Source: Gammaproteobacteria bacterium (GTDB lineage Bacteria > Gemmatimonadota > Gemmatimonadetes > Longimicrobiales > Gaopeijiaceae). From it: DNA of 46,920 nt. Below are positions 1 through 8,838 of this stretch, piece after piece. Below the pieces are notes generated by a model. It saw only the letters and a program-made list of their open reading frames with translations. It was not told where the DNA came from and ran no database searches. Numbering within the stretch: the first letter of the stretch is position 1; every line of letters begins with the position of its first letter. Location: assembly GCA_009840525.1 (NCBI GenBank), contig VXNP01000050.1, forward strand, positions 1 through 46,920. Reading direction: 5' to 3'. Made by a program: the position numbers and the translations under genes.

Positions 1-3000
1 CCCCCGCCCCACCCCCGCTGCCGGGCAGGTCGCGGCGCAGGAGCGACCACCGCCCCGCCGAGTCCACCCCGAAGGCGACCGACGACCGCCGGCGGCCGCG
101 GCGACCGGGCCGGCCTTGCGCCCCCGCCGGAGTGCCCGCCCCGGCCGAGCGGCCGCGCGCGCCGACCGCATTGGCCGCCCGGGACGTGCGCCCCACCGGC
201 CCGAGCGGCTTGCGCCTGTCGGAGGGAACGAGCAGCGCGCGCAGCCCGGTGAAGCTGTCCGCGGTGGCCTGGCCGGCGGCGACCAGCTCGCCCAGCGCCT
301 CCTCCACCCGGGTGGGCAGCAGGCCGGACGCACCCACCAGCTCATGAAAGAAGGAGGCGCCGCGATCGGCCAGCACGTCGTGCACGGCCCGTCCGTGGGC
401 GGAGAGGAGGGAGGCGGCGCCGTTAGCCGAGGGATCGCCCCCGGCCACACGGTCCCCGCCGGCGACGGAGTCCCCGCCGGCCACGAGATCCCCGCTGGCC
501 GCAGGACGGCCGCGCGCCACGGAGTCCCCGCCGGGGCGCAGCCACACCTCCATGCGGCTGCGGTCCAGGAAGGCGATCGGGGTCGCCGGAAGCGGCCCGC
601 GCACCGGAGGACCGCTCCCTGCCGGCGGAGAGATGCGCGCCCAGGTGACGCGGCCGGCCAGGCAGACCGCATCCAGCAGCCCGGGGTCGTAGCCGGTGAC
701 CCGCCGGCCGAGCACTTCCGCCTCCCATGCGCCCGCGCAGGTCTCGAATCCCTCGAGCTGGGCGAGCACGCCGGCCAGCCCCTCCACCCCTGCGGCCTGC
801 TCGCCCTCGGCAACCCTCTGCCACGCGAACAGGAAACGCATGAAGTCGGCCTGCGACACCGGCCGGATCTCCGCCCGCAACCGGTTCAGGGTGTAGCGAT
901 GGATGCGGGCGAGCAGGCGGCGCTCGCACCACTCCACCCCCGCGTCCGGGCTGGTGAACGCCCCCCGCAGCACGAAGCCCTCGGCCTCGAGCGCGAGCAG
1001 CGCCGCGTCGACCTCCGGTTCGCCCACCGCGAGCGCATCGGTCATCTCGCCGGCCGTCACCGGGCCGCACAACTGAAGCCGCCCGCGCACCAGCTCGCGC
1101 ACCGCCTCCTCCCGGCTCCACTCGCGCGCGGCCAGGTCGGCGGGGGGCGTCAGGGCCGGCTCGAGCCGCACCTCCGCACCGGCCACCGCAAGCACCTCCG
1201 GCAGCCGTTCGGCGCTCACCCACCAGGCGAGGGCGTCCGAATCGACCGAACTGCCGACCCCACCCACCTCCAGCCGCCCCGCCCGCCCGGTCGCGCACAG
1301 TTCCTCGAAGAGGGCCTGCCACGAACGCCCACCCCCTTCCGCGGCCCGGTTTCCCTGCTCTCCTTCCGCGGCCGTCAGCACTCCCGCCGTCAACAGCGCG
1401 TCGTGCAGTTCGTCCGCATCGCGCGGATCGGGCCAAACCTCCTCGCGCACGCGCTGGATCGCCGCCGGGTCGAGCGCGCCCAACTCATCCGCGGACGACG
1501 GCTCGAACGCGCGCCGGGTCTGCACCGCCCGCGCGCGCCGCTCCTCCAGCGGGGCATCGTCCAGGAACGAATACGGGGCCGAGTTGAGGATCTCGTGGCT
1601 GAGCACCGAGGGCTCGGGGGTGTCACGCGTGACGTAGCGAATCTTCCCGGCGAACACCCGCCGCAGCACGGCGTCGAGCTCACTCATCGCCATCGCCTCT
1701 TCCAGGCAATCGCGCATCGTCTGGCGCACCAGGGGATGATCCGGGATCTCGCGGTCGCCGCCGATGTTCTCCAGGCACGCGGCCGCGTCCGGAAAGGCCG
1801 CCGCCATCAGGTCGTCGGCCTCCATGCGCTGCAGTTGGGGCGGCACCTTGCGCCCCGCCCGGTTGCGCAGCACCGCCAGCGAGATGGTCGCGTTCCAGCG
1901 CCAGCGCGTCGGGAAGACCGGCGAGTCGATCAGCGCCTGCACCAGCGTCCGCTCGAGCGTGTCCGGGTGCACATAGCGGAAGACATCCTCCAGCGGGAAG
2001 GAATGCTGGGGCCCGAGCGAGAGCAGCACGCCTTCCTCCGTGGCCGCGGCCTGGAGCTCGAAGTTGAACTGCCGGCAGAACTTCTTGCGCAGCGCCAGCC
2101 CCCACGCCCGGTTCACGCGCGAGCCGAAGGGCGCGTGCAGGATCATCTGCATGCCCCCGGCCTCGTCGAAGAAGCGTTCGAGCACCAGCGTGTCCTGCGT
2201 GGGCAGTGCCCCGAGGATGTGCTTCGCCTCCCGCAGATAGTGCTGGATCTGACGCGCGGCAGAATCCGAAAGCCCGAGCCCTTCGAGCCACTTCGCGGCA
2301 GCATCCTCGTCCTCCCCGTCAAGATGCACCTCGACGTCGGCGCGCAGGCGGGCCACGGAGGTCGACAGTTCGGCGCTCCGCCCGGGTGCCTCTCCCAGCC
2401 AGAACGGGATCGTCGGCGGCTCCCCGTGCGCGTCCGCCACCCGCACCGTCCCGGAATTGACTTGGAGAATGCGCCAGGAGGTGTTGCCCAACTGGAAGAT
2501 GTCGCCCGCGGAACTCTCGATGGCGAAGTCCTCGTTGAGCGTGCCGATGAAGGTCTCGTCGGGGTCGAGCACCACCCGGTAGTCGGCGTTGTCGGGGATG
2601 GCGCCGCCGGCCGTGATCGCCGTGAGGCGGGCCGCGCGCCGGCCCTTGATGCGCCCGTTGACCCGGTCCCGGTGAACCAGGGCCCCGCGCCGACCGCGCC
2701 GGGTCACGAAGCCCTCGGCCACCATCTGCACCACCTCGTCGAAGTGCTCGCGCGCCAGCTCGCGGTACGGGTACGCGCCGCGCCAGAGGCGGAAGAGTTC
2801 ATCCTCCGACCAGGACTCGCACGCGGACTCGGCCACGGTCTGCTGCGCCAGCACGTCGAGCGGCTGCGGCATCATGACCAGCCGGTCCAACTCCCCCTCG
2901 TTCACCGCGCGCAGGAGCGCCGCGCACTCCACGAGGTCGTCGCGAGAGAGCGGGAACAGGCGGCCCTTCGGAGTGCCGCGCACGGTGTGGCCGGAGCGCC

Positions 3001-4093
3001 CCACCCGCTGCAGCAGGGTCGAGATCCAGCGCGGCGAGCCGATCTGGCACACGAGGTCCACGTGCCCGATGTCGATGCCGAGCTCGAGCGACGCCGTGGC
3101 CACCAGCGCCTTCAGGCTGCCCGCGCGCAGCCGGTCCTCGGCGGACAGGCGAGCTTCCTTGGAGAGACTCCCGTGGTGCGCCGTGACCGCCTGTTCCCCC
3201 AACCGGTCGGTCAGCCGGGCCGCGAGCCGCTCGGCCATCCGGCGCGTGTTGACGAAGACAAGCGTGGTCCTGTGGGCCTCGATCGACTCGGTCAGCCGCT
3301 CGTAGACCTCCGACCATACCTCGTGCGACATCACCGCTTCCATCGGCGATGGCGGCACCTCGATGGCCAGGTCCATGGTGCGCCGGTGTCCCGCGTCGAT
3401 GATCTCGCAGCGCTCCGGATCAATCTCCGCATCCCGGTTCTGGCTCCCCAGCAGGAAGCGCGCGACCTCGCCGACCGGCTTCTGGGTGGCCGAAAGCCCG
3501 ATGCGCTGCAGGGGCCGGCCCGCCACGTGCCCCAGCCGCTCCAGGCTGAGCGCCAGGTGCGATCCGCGGCGCGAATCGATCACGGCGTGAATCTCGTCCA
3601 CGATCACCGTGCGCACGGTGCCGAGCATCGCGCGACTGCGCTCGGCGGTCAGGAGCAGGTAGAGGGACTCCGGCGTGGTGACCAGAATGTGCGGGGGCGT
3701 GCGCAGCATCGCGGCCCGGCGCGAAGATGGCGTATCCCCCGTGCGTACCGCGGAACGGATGCGAACCGCGGGAAGCCCCGCGCCGACGGCGCGCTCGCGG
3801 ATGGCGGCGAGCGGCTCTTCCAGGTTCTTGTGGATGTCCGCGCTGAGCGCCTTGAGGGGCGAGATGTAGAGGACGCGGACCTCGCTTTCGAGCCCGTGCT
3901 CGAACCCCTCACGCAGCAGCTCGTCGATGGCGTTCAGGAAGGCGGCCAGGGTCTTGCCGGACCCGGTCGGGGCGGCGAGGAGCGTGTGGCGGCCGTCGCG
4001 GATGGCTGCCCAGGCACGCTCCTGGGCCGGGAGCGGCGGCCCCAGCGTCTCGGTGAACCAGTCGGCGACGATCGGGTGGAAGGGCAGCCTCAT
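1..4093 (-). CDS. lhr: Lhr-type large DEAD/DEAH-box helicase, 3' end missing
   Basis: ATP-dependent superfamily 2 helicase of the Lhr (large helicase-related) family, which unwinds DNA or DNA:RNA duplexes and is linked to repair. The reading frame begins at ATG 4093 (MRLPFHPIVADWF) and stays open to the left edge, so at least 1,364 residues are present and the C-terminus is missing. The N-terminus has the Walker A motif APTGSGKT near residue 43, the PLKALSAD motif, TTPES, a DEIH box followed by HAVIDSRRGSHLALSLERL, and the SAT motif in GLSATQKP. The second RecA domain shows FVNTRR, TAHHGSLS and QRVGRSGH. A long Lhr-like C-terminal half follows. It is divergent from the exported-protein gene at 4367. 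A repeat-coded Gly/Asp/Val linker lies near the visible end (430-535). Family assignment is firm; the exact role is unknown. Confidence 0.9.
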   Translation of the reverse strand, partial: MRLPFHPIVADWFTETLGPPLPAQERAWAAIRDGRHTLLAAPTGSGKTLAAFLNAIDELLREGFEHGLESEVRVLYISPLKALSADIHKNLEEPLAAIRERAVGAGLPAVRIRSAVRTGDTPSSRRAAMLRTPPHILVTTPESLYLLLTAERSRAMLGTVRTVIVDEIHAVIDSRRGSHLALSLERLGHVAGRPLQRIGLSATQKPVGEVARFLLGSQNRDAEIDPERCEIIDAGHRRTMDLAIEVPPSPMEAVMSHEVWSEVYERLTESIEAHRTTLVFVNTRRMAERLAARLTDRLGEQAVTAHHGSLSKEARLSAEDRLRAGSLKALVATASLELGIDIGHVDLVCQIGSPRWISTLLQRVGRSGHTVRGTPKGRLFPLSRDDLVECAALLRAVNEGELDRLVMMPQPLDVLAQQTVAESACESWSEDELFRLWRGAYPYRELAREHFDEVVQMVAEGFVTRRGRRGALVHRDRVNGRIKGRRAARLTAITAGGAIPDNADYRVVLDPDETFIGTLNEDFAIESSAGDIFQLGNTSWRILQVNSGTVRVADAHGEPPTIPFWLGEAPGRSAELSTSVARLRADVEVHLDGEDEDAAAKWLEGLGLSDSAARQIQHYLREAKHILGALPTQDTLVLERFFDEAGGMQMILHAPFGSRVNRAWGLALRKKFCRQFNFELQAAATEEGVLLSLGPQHSFPLEDVFRYVHPDTLERTLVQALIDSPVFPTRWRWNATISLAVLRNRAGRKVPPQLQRMEADDLMAAAFPDAAACLENIGGDREIPDHPLVRQTMRDCLEEAMAMSELDAVLRRVFAGKIRYVTRDTPEPSVLSHEILNSAPYSFLDDAPLEERRARAVQTRRAFEPSSADELGALDPAAIQRVREEVWPDPRDADELHDALLTAGVLTAAEGEQGNRAAEGGGRSWQALFEELCATGRAGRLEVGGVGSSVDSDALAWWVSAERLPEVLAVAGAEVRLEPALTPPADLAAREWSREEAVRELVRGRLQLCGPVTAGEMTDALAVGEPEVDAALLALEAEGFVLRGAFTSPDAGVEWCERRLLARIHRYTLNRLRAEIRPVSQADFMRFLFAWQRVAEGEQAAGVEGLAGVLAQLEGFETCAGAWEAEVLGRRVTGYDPGLLDAVCLAGRVTWARISPPAGSGPPVRGPLPATPIAFLDRSRMEVWLRPGGDSVARGRPAASGDLVAGGDSVAGGDRVAGGDPSANGAASLLSAHGRAVHDVLADRGASFFHELVGASGLLPTRVEEALGELVAAGQATADSFTGLRALLVPSDRRKPLGPVGRTSRAANAVGARGRSAGAGTPAGAQGRPGRRGRRRSSVAFGVDSAGRWSLLRRDLPGSGGGAG
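430..535. repeat. Degenerate 18-bp tandem repeat inside lhr
   Basis: Four imperfect copies built around TCCCCGCYGGCCA (units near 448, 466, 484 and 518) lie in frame within the helicase gene. On the minus strand they encode a run of related VAGGDS/VAGGDR peptides, probably a flexible linker in the C-terminal part of Lhr. The unit length is a multiple of three, so copy-number changes would keep the frame. Confidence 0.6.
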
Positions 4094-4188
4094 CCCCTTC
4101 TTCTGTCCCCCTTGCGGAACGTGAAGCGACGCGACTGTCAGCAGACCTTCGCGGACGGCATGGACGGTTGCGTCATCGCCGTTGTCGG

Positions 4189-4204
4189 ACGGTTCGCGAA
4201 CCGT
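4189..4204. promoter_or_regulatory. Perfect 16-bp palindrome between divergent genes
   Basis: ACGGTTCGCGAACCGT is identical to its reverse complement. It lies in the 273-bp gap between the divergently transcribed lhr (start 4093) and the exported protein gene (start 4367), and is itself flanked by TGTCGG and CCGACA. An AT-rich patch with -10-like sequence follows at about 4230-4245. The position fits a dimeric repressor or activator site serving one or both genes, but no regulator is identified. Confidence 0.45.
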
Positions 4205-4366
4205 AACCCGGATGCCCGACACCGGCAACCGATATTAAGATACCGTGCGGGCGCCCATCGGGATTCGGGCCTCCGTACACGCCTTGGCATCGGTGAACGA
4301 GGAGTCCGCCCTTCTCCCGACGGCGCGCTTCCCCAGATCGCGATCTCTGCAACGCCAGGAGGATCG

Positions 4367-5188
4367 ATGAAATCAGCATGGTGCATGGCCGCCGCCGCCG
4401 CGGCCTTCCTGTTCTCGACCCCGCTCGCCTCATACGGGCAGGATCCGCCCACACCTGCTGAACCGCTCGACACGCCCATCCTGCTGAGGCTGGCGCCACC
4501 CGAGGGCCAGGTATCCCGCTACGCCCACTTCACGCAGGCGGAAGTGCAGAGCCCGATGATGCCGTCGAGCCCAATCATGACCATGCGCACGTATCAGACG
4601 CGGAGCGTCGTCGGCGTGGTGGACGAGGTGATCCGGTTCCGGACGACCATCGACTCGACCTCCACGGCGATGCCAACGCCCGTGCCCGGCATGGAGATGC
4701 CGGACTTTTCAGGGATCACGATCACCACGGAAATGGATACACGTGGCCGGGTGCTCGGCGTCATCGACACCGACGGCATGCCGGCGATCGCCGGATTCAA
4801 CCCGGAGGACCTCCTCCAGCAATCGAGCAGTTTCGTACTTCCCGAGGAGGAGGTCAGCCCAGGGGATTCGTGGACCCAGGACGTGCCGATGGAGCTGCCC
4901 ATGGGTCCCGGGGGATCGATGTCCATGGGGATCGTAACGACGTACACCTTCGTCGGGGTGGATGGAAGCCTCGCAACCCTCTCGTTCGAGGGGCCGATCG
5001 AAATGGACATGGCGGTGGCAGGCGGGGGCATGACGGCCACCGGAACCATGACCGGCACCATGGTCGTGGACCTCGCCGAGGGCCGATTCCGGAGCCAGTC
5101 GACCCGCGCCAGCTTCGACATGAACATGGCCGGGATGACGATGGAGACGAACGTGACGACCACGATGGAACTCTTGCCCGATCCCTGA
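4367..5188 (+). CDS. Exported protein of unknown function (DUF6263-like)
   Basis: A 273-residue secreted protein. Start ATG 4367 is preceded by a strong ribosome site, AGGAGG, at 4357-4362. Residues 1-24 form a classical signal peptide ending in LASYGQ. The mature part is rich in Met, Thr, Gly and Pro and is predicted to be mostly beta-strand, with phrases such as EVSPGDSWTQDVPM and MDTRGRVLGV that recall the DUF6263 family of exported bacterial proteins; this resemblance is from memory. No catalytic motif is visible. It is monocistronic, divergent from lhr, and converges with the gamma-glutamyltranspeptidase gene after a 60-bp gap. Function is unknown. Confidence 0.8.
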   Translation: MKSAWCMAAAAAAFLFSTPLASYGQDPPTPAEPLDTPILLRLAPPEGQVSRYAHFTQAEVQSPMMPSSPIMTMRTYQTRSVVGVVDEVIRFRTTIDSTSTAMPTPVPGMEMPDFSGITITTEMDTRGRVLGVIDTDGMPAIAGFNPEDLLQQSSSFVLPEEEVSPGDSWTQDVPMELPMGPGGSMSMGIVTTYTFVGVDGSLATLSFEGPIEMDMAVAGGGMTATGTMTGTMVVDLAEGRFRSQSTRASFDMNMAGMTMETNVTTTMELLPDP

Positions 5189-5248
5189 TCCGGGCCGCCC
5201 GGAACGTCGTCTTCCGTCGGCCCATCGGCAGCAGGGCGACGGGCCATC

Positions 5249-6757
5249 CTAACCCACGCGGGTCCCGTGACCCTCCCGGCGCCGATCACCGCCGAACCGC
5301 CCCACGCGCGGCGCCACCACATGCACCCCGCCGAAGTACAGGCTCTGCTCAGGCCAGAGCGACAAATCCCACTCCTCCGCGAGCGCTTCCATCGCCTGCT
5401 CCGGAAACCCCGGCTCGATCTGGAGCTGTTCGCCATCGAAGTGCATGCGCGGGGAATTGGACGCCTGGTCTGGCGAGAGTCCCATGTCGAGGAGGGACGA
5501 GACCACCTGGAATACCGCCGACGGGATTCGGTTGCTGCCCCCGGTGCCGAGCGCGGCAAGCACCTGGTCTCCCTCCAGGAGCAGAGTGGGCGACATCATC
5601 GACGCCACCCGGTCCCCCGGCTCCGAGGCGTCGAGTCCGGCGGGGTGAAGATCGACTTCGCCCATCATGTTGTTGAAGTGAATGCCGGTTCCGGGAAGGA
5701 AGTACGACGATCCGGACCCGTTCGACATCGAGAGCGCGGCGACGTTGCCCTCGGCGTCGGAGGCGTTGAGATGGGTGGTGCCATGCACGGCGTGGATCAA
5801 CGGAGCATGGACGCCCTCCAGAAGCTCCGCGTGCGCGGGATCGCGCGGGACCGCCTCTCCTCCCCGGAGGCGGACCGCCTGTTCGAGCGCCCGCGCCGTC
5901 GCGGTCACGTGCGCGCGGCTTCCCCAGGTACAGCGCGACAAATCCGTCTCCTCCTGCAGCAGCAGGCGAAGCGCCATCAGCGATCCGCCCAGCGCCGGGG
6001 GCGGGTTGGTGAGGACGCGCCGTCCACGATAGGCCACCGAGAGCGGACGGCGTTCGACGACCTCGAATTGTTCGAGATCTGCCCGCGTCATGAGTCCGCC
6101 GCCCTCGAGCATGTCGCGTTCGATGGTCTCCGCATGGTCCCCGCCGTAGAACCCCCGCGGATCGCGCGGCAGGGTTTCCAGGAAGTCGGCCATCTCCGGG
6201 TTGCGGTGCAGCCGGCCCGCGGCCAGGACCCTTCCGTCATCCAGAAAGAGGGCGGTGCCCGCGGGCGAATCCCGCAGCACGGGGAACATCAGTTGTAGCG
6301 AGTCCGACACGAACGGAGTGATGACGGTGCCGCCCCGTGCGGCGGCGACGGCGGGCGCGACCACCTCCGCCAGCGGCAGCCGCCCCAGGCGCTGGTGCAC
6401 GTGCACCAGTCCCTTCAGGGTGCCGGGAACCGCAGCGGACGCCAGCCCGATGGTGAACTCCTGCGGGATATCCCCGAAGAGGATGTCCACCGGGTAGAAG
6501 TCGCGATCACCGTCCTCCGGGGGGCCGGGGTGCGCCCGGCCCGGCGTGGCGGCGATGAAGTCGAAGAGGATCTCCTCCCCCGAGGAGGTGCGCGCCAGCA
6601 CGAAGCCCGCTCCCGCGAGGCTCGCCATGGTGGGCTCCACAAACGTGCTGGTGAACGCCGCAGCCACGACGGCGTCGAAGGCGTTTCCCCCGGCACGTAG
6701 GATTTCGGCCCCAGCCTCGGAGATTACCGGATGTCCGGAAGAGAGAAGTCCTCGCAT
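5249..6757 (-). CDS. Gamma-glutamyltranspeptidase family protein
   Basis: A 502-residue Ntn-hydrolase of the gamma-glutamyltransferase family, which cleaves or transfers the gamma-glutamyl group of glutathione-like substrates after self-cleavage into two subunits. The N-terminus has the family pattern GHPVISEAGAEILRAGGNAFDAVVA. The expected nucleophile is Thr327 in GTTHLNASDAEGNV, which would become the first residue of the small subunit. The oxyanion-region motif appears as GTGGSNRI near residue 404. Unlike most periplasmic relatives it shows no signal peptide: the ATG at 6757 opens directly at the conserved domain. It lies 50 bp after the MATE gene on the same strand, so the two may be co-transcribed. 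The true substrate cannot be told from sequence. Confidence 0.88.
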   Translation of the reverse strand: MRGLLSSGHPVISEAGAEILRAGGNAFDAVVAAAFTSTFVEPTMASLAGAGFVLARTSSGEEILFDFIAATPGRAHPGPPEDGDRDFYPVDILFGDIPQEFTIGLASAAVPGTLKGLVHVHQRLGRLPLAEVVAPAVAAARGGTVITPFVSDSLQLMFPVLRDSPAGTALFLDDGRVLAAGRLHRNPEMADFLETLPRDPRGFYGGDHAETIERDMLEGGGLMTRADLEQFEVVERRPLSVAYRGRRVLTNPPPALGGSLMALRLLLQEETDLSRCTWGSRAHVTATARALEQAVRLRGGEAVPRDPAHAELLEGVHAPLIHAVHGTTHLNASDAEGNVAALSMSNGSGSSYFLPGTGIHFNNMMGEVDLHPAGLDASEPGDRVASMMSPTLLLEGDQVLAALGTGGSNRIPSAVFQVVSSLLDMGLSPDQASNSPRMHFDGEQLQIEPGFPEQAMEALAEEWDLSLWPEQSLYFGGVHVVAPRVGRFGGDRRREGHGTRVG

Positions 6758-6807
6758 GGCGCGGAATCTACTACGGCGGGCGGCCCGCTGTCACCGACAG
6801 CCCGCGC

Positions 6808-8235
6808 CTACACCACCGCCTGCCTCCACCGCCCGCGCCTGAACAGCACCGCGGCCACCACCGCCAGCGTCGAGAACGATACCGTCATTGCGATGAACAC
6901 GCCGGTGGTCTCGAGTCCGCCGGGAAGCGACAGGGCCCAGGCAAGCGGGATCTCCCAAAGCCAGAAGCAGAAGAAGTTGAGGATGGTCGGCGTCCATACC
7001 GCGCCCGCCCCGTTGAACGCCGCCGTGAGCACCATTCCGTAGGCGTAGAAGACGAACCCGATCGACACGATGCGGAGGCCGGTCACGCCGACGGCCGACG
7101 CCCCCCCGGTCCCACCGAACAGCCCGACGATCCCCGGCGCGAAGGCGATGAAGAACACGCTGACCGCCCCGAGGAAGGCGAGGTTCATCTTGCAGGAGAT
7201 CCATGCCGCGCGCTCGGCGCGCTCCGGGTCCCCCGCCCCGAGCCCCTGCCCGACCATCGTCGCCGCCGCGTTGGACAGTCCCCACGCGGGAAGAATGGCG
7301 AACAGAATGATTCGGATCGCGATCACATAGCCCGCCAGCGCCTCGGCCCCGAACAGCGCCGTCACGCGGATGAGGCCGATCCAGCTCGCGGTTGCGATGA
7401 AGGTCTGGAGCATCCCCGTCCCCGAAAGCCGCACCAGTTGAGCCATGAGCGCGGGCTGGATGCGCAGATGCGCAGCCAGGATGCGGAGCTTGCCGCCTAG
7501 GCGGAAGAGCGTGTAGACCTGCACCAGCACCGCCGTTCCCCGACCGATCGTCGTCGCGACCGCGGCCCCCTGCACCCCCATCTCCGGGAACGGCCCGAGG
7601 CCGAAGATGAGCAGGGGATCGAGGACGATGTTGAGCCCGTTCGCGATCCAGAGCACGCGCATCGCGATCGCGGCGTCGCCTGCCCCGCGGAAAGCCGCAT
7701 TCTGCAGGAAAAGCAGCAGGATGACGACGTTGCCACCGAGCATGATGCGCGTGTAGGGCGCCCCCGTGGCCACCACGCTCTCGTCGCCGCCCATGATCCG
7801 CAGGATATCCGGCGCGAACGCCACCCCGGCGATGCCGAACACGAGCGCCAGAGCGAGTCCCAGCAGGACGGCCTGCGCGGCCGCGCGCGACGCCCCTTCC
7901 CTGTCGCCTCCGCCGATCCGGCGCGACACGACGGCCGTGACCCCGATGCTCAGCCCTATCGCGACCGTGTAGATCAGCGACAGGACCGACTCGGTGAGCG
8001 CCACCCCCGCCATGGCCTCGTTCCCCAGCCGGGAGACGAAATAGATGTCGACGACCGCAAAGAGCGACTCCATCAACATCTCCAGCACCATCGGCACGGC
8101 CAGAAGGATGACGGCGCGCCGGATGGGGCCGTGGGTGGGATCGCCGCCGGTGCCCCGTACGGCGTGGACGAGGAGGTCCCACCAGGTTTCGGACGCGTGT
8201 GCCGGTGGCGGTTTGGGGGTCTCGTGCGGGTTCAT
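6808..8235 (-). CDS. MATE family efflux transporter
   Basis: A 475-residue inner-membrane protein with about 12 hydrophobic helices, the usual size and layout for multidrug and toxic compound extrusion antiporters, which expel cationic compounds using a Na+ or H+ gradient. Family features include an N-terminal LAVPMVLEMLMESLFAVVD helix, the phrase SRLGNEAMAGVAL and a pseudo-repeat in the second half (MVGQGLGAGDPERAERAAW). An N-terminal extension of about 35 hydrophilic residues precedes the first helix. ATG 8235 is divergent from the DinB-fold gene by 102 bp, and the gamma-glutamyltranspeptidase gene follows 50 bp downstream. The transported compound is not predictable. Confidence 0.92.
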   Translation of the reverse strand: MNPHETPKPPPAHASETWWDLLVHAVRGTGGDPTHGPIRRAVILLAVPMVLEMLMESLFAVVDIYFVSRLGNEAMAGVALTESVLSLIYTVAIGLSIGVTAVVSRRIGGGDREGASRAAAQAVLLGLALALVFGIAGVAFAPDILRIMGGDESVVATGAPYTRIMLGGNVVILLLFLQNAAFRGAGDAAIAMRVLWIANGLNIVLDPLLIFGLGPFPEMGVQGAAVATTIGRGTAVLVQVYTLFRLGGKLRILAAHLRIQPALMAQLVRLSGTGMLQTFIATASWIGLIRVTALFGAEALAGYVIAIRIILFAILPAWGLSNAAATMVGQGLGAGDPERAERAAWISCKMNLAFLGAVSVFFIAFAPGIVGLFGGTGGASAVGVTGLRIVSIGFVFYAYGMVLTAAFNGAGAVWTPTILNFFCFWLWEIPLAWALSLPGGLETTGVFIAMTVSFSTLAVVAAVLFRRGRWRQAVV

Positions 8236-8337
8236 GGCGGCGGAAAGCTAACGGGATTCGGGCTGGAGGAGTCTCCAGGGCGAGGCTAGACTTGGCCGCC
8301 CTTCCGCGAACCCACACCTCACCAGAGAGAAACGCCC

Positions 8338-8808
8338 ATGTCGCAGGCCGCCGAACTCGTCGCACAGCTGGAAACGTCCCACGGGTACATCAGGAAGATG
8401 ATCTCGATCTTCGATGAGGAAGACGCCGGGTTCGCTCCCCAGCCCGAACTCTACACCGTCGCCGGCCACATCGCGCACGCCGCGGATTCGGTCGAGTGGT
8501 TCGTGGACGGTGCCTTCGGGGAGGGGTGGAACATGGACTTCGAGGGCCTGATCGCCGCGGCCCGGGCGGTGGGGACGCTCGAGGAGGCCGTCGCATGGCT
8601 CGACCGCGCATTCGAGAAGGCCATCGCGACCTTCGAGGCGGCCTCGGACGAGGACCTCGCCGCCCCGATCCCCGACGACCGCATCATGCCGGGCGCGTCC
8701 CGTTCCGCCATTGTGGTGCCCCTCGTGGATCACACGGCACACCACCGGGGTGCGCTCACGGTGTACGCGCGGCTCCTGGGGAAGGTGCCGGGGATGATGT
8801 ACGAGTGA
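8338..8808 (+). CDS. DinB-fold putative metal-dependent protein
   Basis: A 156-residue protein of the DinB/YfiT four-helix-bundle superfamily. These proteins bind a divalent metal through three histidines, and some are thiol-dependent transferases or hydrolases. Candidate ligands here are His44/His47 in AGHIAHAADSVEWF, His132 and His135/136 in VDHTAHHRGAL, at the usual spacing. No signal peptide is present, so it is cytoplasmic. ATG 8338 follows a purine-rich GAGAGAAA. It stands alone between two minus-strand genes. The DinB name does not imply DNA polymerase; the substrate is unknown. Confidence 0.85.
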   Translation: MSQAAELVAQLETSHGYIRKMISIFDEEDAGFAPQPELYTVAGHIAHAADSVEWFVDGAFGEGWNMDFEGLIAAARAVGTLEEAVAWLDRAFEKAIATFEAASDEDLAAPIPDDRIMPGASRSAIVVPLVDHTAHHRGALTVYARLLGKVPGMMYE

Positions 8809-8838
8809 TGTTGGGGAGGGGGGCTCGCCGAACCGGGC

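Noticed and set aside
116..5188. A 1,690-residue plus-strand open frame spanning lhr and the exported-protein gene
   Set aside because: Its first 1,400 residues are the antisense of lhr, with random Arg/Gly/Pro-rich composition. Only the last 273 residues, from ATG 4367 with a ribosome site and signal peptide, are a real gene.
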